Origin: Palsa-506 sp963707065 | GTDB taxonomy: Bacteria; Actinomycetota; Actinomycetes; Streptosporangiales; Streptosporangiaceae | Length of the DNA: 64,000 bases | NCBI GenBank assembly: GCA_963707065.1 | Contig: CAVPPJ010000006.1 | Location: 62,001-126,000, forward strand | Reading direction: 5' to 3' | Shown: positions 28,039 to 36,374 of the stretch, piece by piece | Layout: every line of letters starts with the position of its first letter | Position numbering within the stretch: position 1 is the stretch's first letter | Notes under the pieces: generated by a model | Database searches by the model: none | What the model saw: only the letters and a program-made list of their open reading frames with translations | What the model was told of the DNA's origin: nothing | Translations under genes and position numbers: made by a program

Positions 28039-28177
28039 ATCGCCAATGAAAGCGCGCGGCGCCGGGTGCCTCTGCTTCACCCCGCGACCAGGTCAGCGAC
28101 CTGCGCCTGCACGTCGCTATCTGCGACTCCATCTGGCCGATCCGCGCATCCCGGCCCAGGCCGCCACGCAGCGAAAT
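28039..28177. other. Intergenic, nothing recognised
   Basis: The 28039-28485 stretch holds only the short minus-strand frame at 28178-28303. No RNA gene or strong hairpin is seen; the long forward frame through it (27953-28486) has poor codon character and no start with a ribosome site. Confidence 0.4.
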
Positions 28178-28303
28178 TCAGCCCGGCCCCAGATCCGCCG
28201 ACAGCCATCGCTGCGGACGCAGGTAGATCGCGACCTGCTCGCCAAAGTCAGCCCTGGCGAACTCGAGGTAGGCCGAGACCTTCTCCGGCGGCAGATCAGC
28301 CAC
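28178..28303 (-). CDS. Short coding remnant or 41-residue protein
   Basis: The frame from GTG 28303 reads VADLPPEKVSAYLEFARADF and continues through GEQVAIYLRPQRWLSADLGPG to a TGA at 28178. It looks protein-like (balanced charge, helical then beta) and unlike the random frames around it. Stops lie just upstream in frame. It may be the end of a lost gene. Not recognised. Confidence 0.25.
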   Translation of the reverse strand: MADLPPEKVSAYLEFARADFGEQVAIYLRPQRWLSADLGPG

Positions 28304-28485
28304 TTGCAGCCAGAACTATCAGCCTGGAGCTGCGATATAACCATTCTGGCAGAGGGGCTGCGCAGGCTGGCGTTTCGCCATGATTACGAAGTGCCAAGAG
28401 CCCGGTTCAGGGGTTCACAGTTCAGCCGCCACCCTACGATGCTTGCGCCGGTGATCGTGATCAGGGAAAGCAGGGAACCGCGTTA

Positions 28486-28794
28486 ATGGACGTTGATGAC
28501 GTAGCTCACCTGGCCGAGGCTCTGTCGGGAGTGCGCCGCACTGCTCGGGAAGGGCTGGCCGAGTGGCGGTATCACGGCAGGCTCGTCGCGCGTCAGCTGG
28601 ACGACGTGCACTTGGTGATCCGGGCCGATTTCGACTTCCGCGATTCGATACTGCGGCAGTTCCCCGGAACCTTCAGCGTCCCGACCCGGTATATCAGGCA
28701 CATGATGGTTGTAGCTGACCTCGCTGGAGGCGACGCGGGTGCGATCGAGGATGCCCTCGAGGCAGCGTGGCAGCTTCAGCGGAGTGCCGACTGA
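28486..28794 (+). CDS. MmcQ/YjbR-like protein
   Basis: 102-residue protein. The pattern of an N-terminal ARQLDDVHLVIRADFDFRDS, then FPGTFSVPTRYIRHMMVV and a C-terminal helix DALEAAWQLQR resembles the compact YjbR (CyaY-like) fold, whose members bind DNA or have unknown roles. Start is ATG 28486; the ribosome site is weak (AGGGAAAGCAGGGAACCGCGTTA). The assignment is by fold pattern only. Confidence 0.5.
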   Translation: MDVDDVAHLAEALSGVRRTAREGLAEWRYHGRLVARQLDDVHLVIRADFDFRDSILRQFPGTFSVPTRYIRHMMVVADLAGGDAGAIEDALEAAWQLQRSAD

Positions 28795-28838
28795 TCGCGT
28801 TTGGCACAGAAGCGCCACGAAGGACCGAGGGGCGGCAC

Positions 28839-29540
28839 ATGCGGGTAACTCTGGCTACCGACCCTGGCACGCCCGGCTGGGTGAACGAGGATTTCGCCGC
28901 TGTCGCGCCCGGCGCGGCCGTGCTCCTCGACGGCGCTACGACCGTCCCCCGCGGCGCGGACACCGGATGCGTCCACGGCGTCGCCTGGTATGCCCGGACC
29001 CTCGGCACCGCGCTCCTGGCCGCGATAACCGCCGAGCCGTGCACCCCGCTCTCTGACGCCCTTGCCGAGTCGATCTGCGATGTCCGGGGACGGCACCAGG
29101 GCACCTGTGATCTCGCCAACCCGTCCACCCCCGCCGCCACCGTCACCGCGGTCCGCTCCAGCCCGGACGGCATCCACTACCTCGCTCTGTCTGACTCCAC
29201 CATCGCCGCCGATCCCGCCGACGCCCGGCCGCCGGTCATCATCACTGACACCAGCCCGGCTGCCAGCACAACGCCCGGCGCCGCGCTCACTGCCCGGACC
29301 GGAACCATTCCCAGAGCCGGGCTACGCGGCGTCGCGCTGCTCAGCGACGGCGCGACCCGCATCACCGACAGGTACGGCTTGCTGTCCTGGCCAGACATCC
29401 TCGCCACTATCCAGGACCAAGGACCCGCCGAGCTCATCCGCCAGGTTCGCGCCGCCGAGGATAGCGACCCCGGCCGCACGCGATGGCCGCGCCACAAAGC
29501 CCGCGACGACGCCACGATCATCTACTGGCACCAAGCCTGA
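28839..29540 (+). CDS. Protein phosphatase 2C-like protein
   Basis: 233 residues from ATG 28839. PP2C-like motifs are seen: NEDFAAVAPGAAVLLDGAT (an N-E-D and D-G start), ALSDSTI, GVALLSDGATRI and RDDATIIYW (the final D-D motif). Some metal ligands are less clear than in standard PP2C, so activity is not certain. Length is near the family minimum. It follows the YjbR-like gene by 44 bases. Confidence 0.7.
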   Translation: MRVTLATDPGTPGWVNEDFAAVAPGAAVLLDGATTVPRGADTGCVHGVAWYARTLGTALLAAITAEPCTPLSDALAESICDVRGRHQGTCDLANPSTPAATVTAVRSSPDGIHYLALSDSTIAADPADARPPVIITDTSPAASTTPGAALTARTGTIPRAGLRGVALLSDGATRITDRYGLLSWPDILATIQDQGPAELIRQVRAAEDSDPGRTRWPRHKARDDATIIYWHQA

Positions 29541-29677
29541 GAACCCAGGAGACAACGTTCGTGCTCGCGCTCTCGCTCACGAGCCCAGGTACTAGGCCCC
29601 CGGCAATCCGGCCAGCGCTGCACGTGGAGCGCACGAAGCCTCTGCCTGGCCAGTCGGGCCCTTGGAATTCATCTATC
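29541..29677. other. Island edge, nothing recognised
   Basis: No gene or RNA seen. The sequence shifts from GC-rich genic DNA to an AT-rich operator module at 29678, marking the start of the accessory region. Confidence 0.4.
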
Positions 29678-29693
29678 AAAATGATATCATTTT
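29678..29693. promoter_or_regulatory. AT-rich palindromic operator, copy 1
   Basis: AAAATGATATCATTTT is a perfect 16-bp palindrome within TATCAAAATGATATCATTTTA. It is centred 54.5 bases upstream of the ATG at 29740. The same core, in a longer palindrome, lies at 36375-36410 at the same distance from another start codon. Such long symmetric AT-rich elements in 70% GC DNA are almost certainly binding sites for a dimeric regulator. Confidence 0.75.
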
Positions 29694-29739
29694 AAAGGTA
29701 GTCGAGTACCCGACACCGCAGGCGACAGGAGGCATCCCG

Positions 29740-29796
29740 ATGCCCGCACCCAACGACGCGGCCGTCGTGTGCCTGAGAATTGAAGTACCGCTATGA
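29740..29796 (+). CDS. 18-residue leader peptide
   Basis: ATG 29740 follows ACAGGAGGCATCCC and gives MPAPNDAAVVCLRIEVPL, with its TGA overlapping the next gene's ATG (ATGA at 29793-29796). The Shine-Dalgarno and first codons match those of the gene at 36448 (both begin M-x-A-x-N-D), so this may be the decayed start of a homologous protein or a true coupling leader. Confidence 0.5.
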   Translation: MPAPNDAAVVCLRIEVPL

Positions 29797-30029
29797 GGAC
29801 CCTTATGCACCAGATGCGTCCCTGGCCACCCGCGTGGCGCAGGCCAGTGGAGGATCGGCCGCCCTACGCCGTGTGGGTCATCGGGGCCCTGATCGTCTGG
29901 GCATTCCTCCTGGCCGGCTTCATGGCATGGGACCTGCACAGCACATCCCGTACCACCATCTGGGCCATCTTCGCAGGCTGGTGCATCGGCGTGCTCGGTG
30001 CATCGATTGCCCGGAAAATCTACAGGTAA
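29793..30029 (+). CDS. Small membrane protein, two predicted segments
   Basis: 78 residues with two hydrophobic segments (about 27-47 and 55-72: VWVIGALIVWAFLLAGFMAW and IWAIFAGWCIGVLGAS) and basic ends. Translation is coupled to the leader peptide by an ATGA overlap. It lies downstream of palindromic operator copy 1. Not recognised; the operator and size suggest an envelope-associated cargo gene of the island. Confidence 0.6.
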   Translation: MRTLMHQMRPWPPAWRRPVEDRPPYAVWVIGALIVWAFLLAGFMAWDLHSTSRTTIWAIFAGWCIGVLGASIARKIYR

Positions 30030-30098
30030 GGCGCCGTCCCTCCCCATCGTCGATCTCACGCACCCGGCAGGCGTTCTGTCACCGGCCCAGGCTCGGCG

Positions 30099-30287
30099 AT
30101 CAAGTCCACGGGACTGCACTTCCATGACCTCCGGCATACGGGAAACGCCTTCGCAGCGGCCAGCGGTGCAGGGCTGCGGGATCTGATGGTGCGGGTGGGT
30201 CACGACGCGAGCGCTGCGATCATGGCGCGCAGGGCCGACGAGGCTACAGCGACGCTATGGACGCCCAGGTCGATCTCCCGCGACTGA
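30099..30287 (+). pseudogene. Tyrosine recombinase (integrase) C-terminal remnant 1
   Basis: The frame reads STGLHFHDLRHTGNAFAAAS then LRDLMVRVGHDASAAIM, which are the box II Arg (HDLRHT) and the H-x-x-R/GH region of phage-type integrases. The catalytic tyrosine segment (YQH) is missing. Beyond SAAIM a neighbouring frame reads DAMDAQVDLPRL, like the usual C-terminal helix, so at least one frameshift or deletion is present. No N-terminal domain exists upstream. Confidence 0.8.
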
Positions 30288-30477
30288 CCCTCGATGCCCG
30301 TGCTGACGGGCACAAGCACGAGTCAGGTTGGCCGCCAGGAGTTGTGCATTGAATGGCGGCGCAGGTTGTTGCGCGTCCGGAAGGTCACGCACGAGCACAC
30401 GTCCGTGCCGTTCTACATGGACGGCACCCCCCGGCCCGCGTTCGACCTGCGCCCGTAACGGCGAGGGCAGTATCGCG

Positions 30478-30555
30478 ACCCTTCCACGTGTCGCGGCGGC
30501 TACCGGCGCGAGCCTGCGCGAGCTGATCGGCCGGATGGGCCACAGCAGCCTATGA
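30478..30555 (+). pseudogene. Tyrosine recombinase remnant 2
   Basis: Reads TLPRVAAATGASLRELIGRMGHSSL and then a stop. This is the same part of an integrase as remnant 1, 250 bases further on, but from a different parent sequence. Only about 25 residues survive. It indicates that at least two integrases once lay here. Confidence 0.65.
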
Positions 30556-30602
30556 CCAGGCGTTTCATCTTGGAGCGGGTGACGGAATCGAAGCCGCACT
30601 AT

Positions 30603-30935
30603 GGCCAGAGTCGCAGCAGCGCTGGCAACGAACCCGCTCATGGCCCCGTTGGCGATCTGCAGGTCGATCGCGCTCGCGGAGTGATCAGGATCCATCTGCA
30701 GGGCCGTTACGGCGAGATGATGTACCGGGTAGGCGCGGCCCTGGTACTCGTTAGCCAGCCCCGGGCGCAGGCCATCGATCTCCGGGCGCCTCCCCGCAAG
30801 GGACAGATGCCCGAGCATGTGATCGAAAGACCGGTTCTCCAGCATCACCACGACAACATGGTCGATCTTCTCCAGGTTGGCGGCACCAACGGGATCACCC
30901 TCGTTAACTTCCACCGTTCCTCCGTCGTTCGCCAC
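30603..30935 (-). pseudogene. Phospholipase C/phosphoesterase N-terminal fragment
   Basis: From GTG 30935 the frame reads KIDHVVVVMLENRSFDHMLG, the hallmark N-terminus of bacterial phosphatidylcholine-hydrolysing phospholipase C and related phosphoesterases, and continues for about 111 residues. It then changes near 30603 into unrelated sequence overlapping integrase remnant 2. Intact members are 450-700 residues, so this is a 5' fragment cut by the neighbouring insertion. Confidence 0.8.
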
Positions 30936-31190
30936 GCGGGAATAAAGAGAATCGGTGAACGGCCCCGCACCGTCCTTGCGCGGGCAAGTGCCCGCTCGCA
31001 GTCGGCCAGGCGCGCAGATCGCCCGCGTAGCTGTTCGTTTCCAGCATCCATGGCCGCTAACCCTGGTCAGTTTGCTGATGCTGGTGCCGCGGGATGCGCG
31101 GGCGCCTCAGCGGGCCCTGGGCCACCCGAGCCAGCCGGCCTAGATTGAAAGATTGCCACCGCCTGCCAATCGGTGCGAAGGAGACAGGCC

Positions 31191-31356
31191 ATGCCAGCTG
31201 ACCCGGACACCCCGCGCGGACGCCGGGTCCTCAGCAAGGACCGGATGGAAGGATTCAGCGACGGCGTTCGGATTCGCCATCACGCTGCTCGTAGTCGACC
31301 TTGCGCTTCACCCGCCCGGCACGCCCCTGCAGCAGGCGCTTGACGCCTGGCTCTAA
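31191..31356 (+). pseudogene. TMEM175/DUF1211 family fragment, frameshifted and truncated
   Basis: After GAAGGAGACAGGCC the ATG at 31191 reads RVLSKDRMEGFSDGV, and then, one frame over, GFAITLLVVDLALHPPGT and PLQQALDAWL. This is the first membrane helix of TMEM175-type potassium channels (FSDGVFAIAITLLV in intact members). It is shifted near 31267 (a two-base loss would explain it) and ends after DAWL, where normal members continue for 130 more residues. Confidence 0.8.
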
Positions 31357-31484
31357 ACTTGGCCGCCTGCGGCGCGTGGCTCGTTTGCGGTCTCGGTGAT
31401 CTGGTTCGATGAAGCGTCGAGCCTGTCGCTTCGCTGGAGGGCCTGGTCCTGAACACCTCGCTCGCGGAAACCCTGTCCGTCGTT

Positions 31485-32705
31485 TTGCTCGTGGGGGTGC
31501 TGGCCTGGGCACTAATACGGCCGTGGGGTTGGCCGGAGGCTGTGGTGGCTGTCCCGGCCGCCGCTGTGGTGCTCGGTACTGGTGCGATCTCGCTGGACCA
31601 GGCGCGCGCCGTGGCGGAGCGGCTGGGCCCGGTGATCGGATTCCTGGCCGCGGTACTGGCGCTCGCCCAGTTGTGTGATGACGAGGGATTGTTCCGCGCT
31701 TGCGGGGCGTGGATGGCCCGCACGGCAGCGGGGCGGCCGCGGCGGCTGCTGGTCGCAGTCTTCGTCCTGGCCTCGGTGATCACGGCCGTGCTGAGCCTGG
31801 ACGCCGCGGTGGTCCTGCTCACCCCGGTGGTGTTCGCCACCGCCGCCCGACTGGGGGCTCGGGCCAGGCCGCACGTGTATGCCTGTACCCACCTGTCGAA
31901 CACGGCTTCCCTGCTGCTGCCCGTCTCTAACCTGACCAACCTGCTGGCGTTCGCGGTCAGCGGGCTGAGCTTCACCCGCTTCGCCGCGCTGATGGCACTG
32001 CCGTGGCTGGTCGCCATCGGAGCCGAGTACGCCGTCTTCCGGTGGTTCTTCGCCTCCGACCTGGATGCCGGTGCGCAGGCCGGGCCTGCGGCCAAGTCGA
32101 CGGAGGTGCCGGTGTTCGTCCTGGCCGTGGTGACTTGCACCCTCGCCGGTTTTGTCCTCACCTCTGCTATAGGGGTGAGCCCGGCCTGGGCGGCCGCGAC
32201 GGGCGCCGCGGTGCTCGCCGCCCGCGCTCTGGTCCAGCGCCGTACCACCCCCGTCGCCATCGTCAGAGCCGCGAACGTCCCCTTCCTCTTCTTCGTGCTG
32301 GCCCTGGGGATCGTGGTCCGCGCGGTGACCGGCAACGGGCTCGGCGGGGCTTTGGGACATCTGCTGCCCGGCGGCACCACACTGGCCGCCCTGCTGGGTA
32401 CCGCAGCACTATCCGCCGTCCTGGCCAACGTGATCAACAACCTGCCCGCGGTGCTGGTGCTGCTGCCGCTGGCCGCCGCCGCAGGCCCCGGCGCCGTCCT
32501 CGCGGTACTGCTCGGGGTGAATATCGGCCCTAACCTCACCTACACAGGATCCTTGGCCACGCTGCTGTGGCGCCGCATGGTCCAGGCGCACGACACCGAC
32601 GTCGACCTCGGAGAGTTCACCCGGCTCGGACTGCTCACCGTGCCCGCCGCCCTGATCCTCGCGGTGCTGGCACTGTGGGCTTCGCTGCACGCCATCGGAG
32701 GCTGA
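31485..32705 (+). CDS. ArsB/SLC13-like membrane transporter
   Basis: About 406 residues from the TTG at 31485, with ten or more membrane segments. The order and motifs (GPVIGFLAAVLALAQLCDDEG, LSLDAAVVLLTPVVFA, LSNTASLLLPVSNLTNLLAF, ANVINNLPAVLVLLPL, NIGPNLTYTGSLATLLW) are those of the ArsB/NhaD ion transporter superfamily, often arsenite or Na+/H+ exchange. By eye the protein should begin 12 residues earlier (LNTSLAETLS), where only CTG at 31449 is available, so the natural start is lost or non-standard. It pairs with the UspA gene 5 bases later. Confidence 0.85.
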   Translation: MLVGVLAWALIRPWGWPEAVVAVPAAAVVLGTGAISLDQARAVAERLGPVIGFLAAVLALAQLCDDEGLFRACGAWMARTAAGRPRRLLVAVFVLASVITAVLSLDAAVVLLTPVVFATAARLGARARPHVYACTHLSNTASLLLPVSNLTNLLAFAVSGLSFTRFAALMALPWLVAIGAEYAVFRWFFASDLDAGAQAGPAAKSTEVPVFVLAVVTCTLAGFVLTSAIGVSPAWAAATGAAVLAARALVQRRTTPVAIVRAANVPFLFFVLALGIVVRAVTGNGLGGALGHLLPGGTTLAALLGTAALSAVLANVINNLPAVLVLLPLAAAAGPGAVLAVLLGVNIGPNLTYTGSLATLLWRRMVQAHDTDVDLGEFTRLGLLTVPAALILAVLALWASLHAIGG

Positions 32706-32710
32706 TTCCC

Positions 32711-33226
32711 GTGACCGTGATCGCCTGGATCGTGGAAGGCACCTGGCCGGCATGCGTCGATGCCGCCAGAACCCGCGCGCCCGACGGCGCCGAAATAGTC
32801 CTGCTCCACGTCACCGGCCGCGACGTGCCGGACGCCGCCCACGGCGCCTACGCGGGCCTGCTCGGCCGCGGCCACCCCGCCCGTGACCCCGGCACCCGCC
32901 TGGAAGAGCTTGCCGCCGCCACCGCTCAGCAGCTCCTGCAGGCCGCCGCCGAGCGCCTCGGGCGGCCCTGCACCCAGCTGGAACGATCCGGGCGGACCGA
33001 GCAGCAAGTCGTCGCTGCCGCCGAAGGCGCCGACCTGCTCATCCTTGCTCGCGACGGCGACCGCACCCACCTGGGACCTCGCAGCCTGAGCCCCGCCACC
33101 CGCTTCGTCGTCGACCACGCCCCCTGCCCCGTCCTGCTGGTCTGGCCCGAGACCCCGCCGGGCATCGCCACCATCCCGCCCCCGCCACCACGCCGGCCAG
33201 ATCACAAGCGCAAAAGGCGCGAGTAA
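32711..33226 (+). CDS. Universal stress protein (UspA) domain protein
   Basis: 171 residues from GTG 32711. Usp-type core: first strand MTVIAWIVEGTWPACVDAAR, second strand AEIVLLHVTG, then VVAAAEGADLLILARDG and the closing strand ATRFVVDHAPCPVLLVW. A G-x2-G-x9-G(S/T) ATP-binding loop is not clearly present. The Pro/Lys/Arg-rich tail (from ~155) is unusual. It follows the ArsB-like gene by 5 bases, so it may regulate or sense ion transport, which is inference from position only. Confidence 0.75.
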   Translation: MTVIAWIVEGTWPACVDAARTRAPDGAEIVLLHVTGRDVPDAAHGAYAGLLGRGHPARDPGTRLEELAAATAQQLLQAAAERLGRPCTQLERSGRTEQQVVAAAEGADLLILARDGDRTHLGPRSLSPATRFVVDHAPCPVLLVWPETPPGIATIPPPPPRRPDHKRKRRE

Positions 33227-33477
33227 ACATGCCAGGTAAGCCGCACTCTCGCTGGCACCTGTCCCCGGCCCAGCCGCGCGCTTGCCAGCCGCCGCCGGTA
33301 GCGATGATCATCAGGCCGGTTAGAGCCCTGGCCTCACCGGTTCGGGGGCAGCAAGTACATGCGTTGTCCGTAGTGCGATAAGCGTTCCTGGGTCGCGCCC
33401 GTGCCGAAGGGCTGGCTGAGGAGTCGCAACTGCTCGCCGCAGGGCCCACGCTATGACCGTGACGAAGGGGGTTTCCA

Positions 33478-33642
33478 GTGACAAATGACAGCGAGATCGT
33501 CTACGGCCTCGGGCTCATCAGTGCGCTGATCTGGTACTTGCAGCAGGCCAGCGGCGCGGGCGAACACGTCGTCGCCGTCCTGAAGGCGATCGTGTGGCCC
33601 ACGTTCCTCGGGTACGACGCCCTCCAGGCACTCCATCGCTGA
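33478..33642 (+). CDS. Small membrane-type protein, 54 residues
   Basis: GTG 33478 follows GAAGGGGG at 33464-33471. The protein has a hydrophobic first half (VYGLGLISALIWYLQQAS) and a second segment (VVAVLKAIVWPTFLGYDALQ), with little low-complexity sequence. It is short for the usual gene calls but has good codon character. Function unknown; single gene. Confidence 0.5.
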   Translation: MTNDSEIVYGLGLISALIWYLQQASGAGEHVVAVLKAIVWPTFLGYDALQALHR

Positions 33643-33741
33643 TACACGCCGCTCAGAACCTGTGCTGTTTGCCCGATCGAGGACACGCCACTAGGCAGTC
33701 AGGCACGGAAACTATCAGCTTGAGAATGAGTGCAACAGGCG

Positions 33742-33807
33742 GACCTGACCAGCCCTCTGCAGGTCAGCGCACATCTCAGTTACTCCGTCAGTGACCGTGA
33801 GTCCCCG
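33742..33807. repeat. Attachment-arm-like repeat, copy 1
   Basis: It contains an inverted pair GACCTG/CAGGTC (33742-33747, 33760-33765) and GTGACCGTGAGTCCCCG (33791-33807). The same arrangement, with one base changed in the 17-mer, is at 41033-41094 right beside the partial tRNA-Gly copy at 40970. I read both as remains of the end of one class of integrated element. Confidence 0.6.
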
Positions 33808-33875
33808 TACCCGCTGGTAAGCCGATTGGCATGCTGGTGCGGTCTGGTAAGAGGCGACGACCCGCGAAGAGGGAG

Positions 33876-34547
33876 ATGACGGTGGCTACCTTCGTGCTGA
33901 TTCACGGCGGCGGAGATGTCGGATGGTACTGGCACCTGGTCGAGCGGGAGCTGCGGCAGCGCGGCCATGACACCCTCGCACCCGACCTGCCGTGTGACGA
34001 TGACTCGGCCGGGCTGGCCGAGTACGCCGACACCGTAGTCAAGGCGATCGGCGGCCGCCGTGGGCTGGTCGTGGCCGCGCAGTCCTTCGGCGGGTTCACC
34101 GCGCCGCTGGTAGCTGCCCAGGTTCCCGTCGACATGCTGGTCCTGGTGGCCGGGATGATTCCGGCCCCGGGAGAGGCTCCCGACGACTGGCCCGCGAATA
34201 CCGGCTTCGACAAGGTCATGCGTCAGCAGGCGCAGCGATACTCCGGTGCGGACCTGATCTACCACGACGTCCCCCCGGCCTTGGCCGAGCAGGCCCGCCG
34301 CAGGTCGCGCGACCAGTCAGACACTCCCGGCCACGCCTCGTGGCCACTAGAGGCCTGGCCGCCGGTGCCGACCCGGTTCGTGCTCTGCACCGAAGACCGG
34401 TTCTTCCCGCCGGAGTTCATGCGCCGGGTCGTCGCTGATCGCCTGGGCGTTGTTCCGGGTGAGATAGCCGCGGGCCACGCTGTTGCGCTCAGCCGCCCGA
34501 AGGAGCTAGCGGGGCTGCTCGCCAGCTATGCGCCCACGCGCGGATGA
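33876..34547 (+). CDS. Alpha/beta hydrolase
   Basis: 223 residues from ATG 33876 (AGAGGGAG at 33869-33874). The oxyanion motif LIHGGGDVGWYW, nucleophile Ser in VVAAQSFGGFT (G/A-x-S-x-G variant) and the late DRFF and AGHAVALS acid/His regions give the alpha/beta hydrolase triad. The family includes esterases and lactonases. Substrate not shown. It lies alone in the island. Confidence 0.85.
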   Translation: MTVATFVLIHGGGDVGWYWHLVERELRQRGHDTLAPDLPCDDDSAGLAEYADTVVKAIGGRRGLVVAAQSFGGFTAPLVAAQVPVDMLVLVAGMIPAPGEAPDDWPANTGFDKVMRQQAQRYSGADLIYHDVPPALAEQARRRSRDQSDTPGHASWPLEAWPPVPTRFVLCTEDRFFPPEFMRRVVADRLGVVPGEIAAGHAVALSRPKELAGLLASYAPTRG

Positions 34548-34789
34548 ATCATGGAACCGGCAGTTTTACAGACGGGTACCTCCGTTATCCGGTTCCGTGC
34601 CGTGGCCTGGGTATTTCCGAGGCATTCAACCGCCTGGTTCATCGGCCACGGCAGCGGCTGGTAGGTAGCCAAGGCAGTACCCGCTGAGGCGGGTAGCCAG
34701 TTCAGGGGCGAACCGGACATGACCGGCGTTGAGGTGCTCGGGCAGGGTGGGGTGACCAGCAGCCAGGGCAGGGCCAGCCGTCGGCTTCC

Positions 34790-35311
34790 CTAGCTGACCT
34801 TGGCGGCCAGGGGCTCGTAGGCGGGGAAAAGCTCGCCCATCCGCGCATCGGCGTCGCAGCGCTCCCGCCCCGCGAGGTAAGCGCCGAGATCTTCAACATG
34901 GACCTGGATCCCCGCCCCGTAACCGGCGAGGTAGGCCACGGGCATGCCCCGCTCCTCCCAGATCACAGTGGTCTGGCCGCCGTCGGCGGTCAGCGTGACC
35001 TCGATGGACTGATCCTCAGACTGGTCCGGTTCCCTGTGCAGCACCAGCAGCCGCCGCGGGGCCTCGCAGGCTTCCACCCGCCCTGTGCCTTCCCATCCGC
35101 TGGCAAAAACCCGCTCGCGATACTCGCCGCCCGGTCGCAGGTCTCCCTCAACCTCGCCCCACCAGCTGGCCAGACGCGAGGGATCGGTGAGCGCTGACCA
35201 TACGGTTTCGACATCAGCATCAAATCGGTCCGCCACGCGCACGACGCCCTTGCCATCCGCGGTTCCCAGGGTGCCCAGGAGCCGGGCGCCCGTGCTTGCG
35301 TCACCAGTCAT
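34790..35311 (-). CDS. SRPBCC/AHSA1 family protein
   Basis: 173 residues from ATG 35311. Typical START-like features are seen: VRVADRFDADVETVWSALTDPSRLASWWG and LRPGGEYRERVFASGWEGTGRVE, then VIWEERGMPVAYLAGYGAG and VHVEDLGAYLAGRE. AHSA1-like proteins bind small ligands; many actinobacterial members pair with ArsR regulators, but none is adjacent. Function unassigned. An upstream frame to 35635 lacks family character. Confidence 0.85.
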   Translation of the reverse strand: MTGDASTGARLLGTLGTADGKGVVRVADRFDADVETVWSALTDPSRLASWWGEVEGDLRPGGEYRERVFASGWEGTGRVEACEAPRRLLVLHREPDQSEDQSIEVTLTADGGQTTVIWEERGMPVAYLAGYGAGIQVHVEDLGAYLAGRERCDADARMGELFPAYEPLAAKVS

Positions 35312-35570
35312 CTCGTACCCCTTCGTGAATTCCGATCCTTTGATCAGCGAGCGTCCACTGCGGTCGCGGGACCGTAGCGGCACACCGCGGTGTCCCTCCC
35401 GCACAGCGCTCCAGGCGGCTACTGCACAATCTCCAAGCTGGGCAATCCGGCTGTGACCTAACCTCATCAACCTAGTGCGCAGCCGAGCCGACCTAGTTGA
35501 TTTGGCCCGGTCAGGCTGGGTGACCGGCCTCGATCTACCCGGGCTTGCAGAAGGGATGGCGTCAGGCCGG

Positions 35571-36089
35571 TCAGCGCCGCCCGAGCCCGGTCTCGCCGTC
35601 GAGGAGTTCCCGGGCGATGTCCAGGTGACCGGCATGTCGCGCGGTCTCCTCGATCATGTGCAGCACGACCCATCGCACATCCGGCGGTTCGTCTTGCCCG
35701 GGGACACCGTGCCTGCCGCGCGGCCGCGCCGACAGGGATGTCACCGCCAGCACCGCGTCCGAGCTTGCGCACTGGTCGCGGTAAAAATTGATAATCTCCG
35801 CGGAGGGCTGGTCACAGACGAATGCTGCCGTCGGATCATAGGGAGTCAGGTCCTCATCCCCAGGCGCTGGCTCGGGGTGTTTGCCGGTCACGACCCCCTG
35901 GAACCAGTGCCACTCTGCCCCGCCCAGGTGCTCGACCAGCCCGGCCGGCGTCCAGCCCGACGGCACAACCGACCGGTGCCACGAGTCCTCGTCCAGCCCC
36001 GCCACGATGGACAGCACGGCGTCACGCTGGGCGGCGAGGAAGGCCAACAGCGCCTGGTCCTCGGCGTCCTCATTCCGATTACTTGTCAT
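35571..36089 (-). CDS. DinB/DUF664 family protein
   Basis: 172 residues from ATG 36089. Four-helix metal-binding fold with LAAQRDAVLSIVAGLDEDSW, GLVEHLGGAEWHWFQ and the second-half WVVLHMIEETARHAGHLDIARELLDG. Histidines in EHLGG and RHAGHLD are the usual metal ligands. DinB-like proteins include thiol-dependent transferases (for mycothiol, bacillithiol). Role not shown. The gene lies between a DUF899 remnant and an SRPBCC gene. Confidence 0.85.
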   Translation of the reverse strand: MTSNRNEDAEDQALLAFLAAQRDAVLSIVAGLDEDSWHRSVVPSGWTPAGLVEHLGGAEWHWFQGVVTGKHPEPAPGDEDLTPYDPTAAFVCDQPSAEIINFYRDQCASSDAVLAVTSLSARPRGRHGVPGQDEPPDVRWVVLHMIEETARHAGHLDIARELLDGETGLGRR

Positions 36090-36138
36090 GGCCACCTTCC
36101 GGGGATTTCTCGTGGTACAGCAACTTGACGTACTTGTG

Positions 36139-36255
36139 CTAGCGCCCAGTGTCGTCAGCGATCTGCCATAAAGCGCGTACCGCCTCCTCCTCGGCGGCCT
36201 GCAGCTCCTTGCGCGCGGGCACCCACTCGGAGGCGGAGACAACTCGCGGACTCAA
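36139..36255 (-). pseudogene. DUF899 family N-terminal remnant
   Basis: The frame reads LSPRVVSASEWVPARKELQA and EEEAVRALW, then ends in a stop. Intact DUF899 proteins (thioredoxin-like) begin with PRVVSREEWLAARKELLA and run ~230 residues. About 38 residues remain. It is another sign that this island accumulates gene pieces. Confidence 0.6.
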
Positions 36256-36374
36256 GTCAAGCTCCTGGGCATTGGAGGGGGCGATGCTCGTGAGTGGCCT
36301 GTCTTACCGACCGATCGGGCACACCGGCACGACCGTACCCGCCCCGCCGACCCTTGCGAAGGCCGCTCTTGACA

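Noticed and set aside
31191..33226. CRISPR array or toxin-antitoxin pair in the island
   Set aside because: No regularly spaced direct repeats with unique spacers and no recognised toxin or antitoxin fold.
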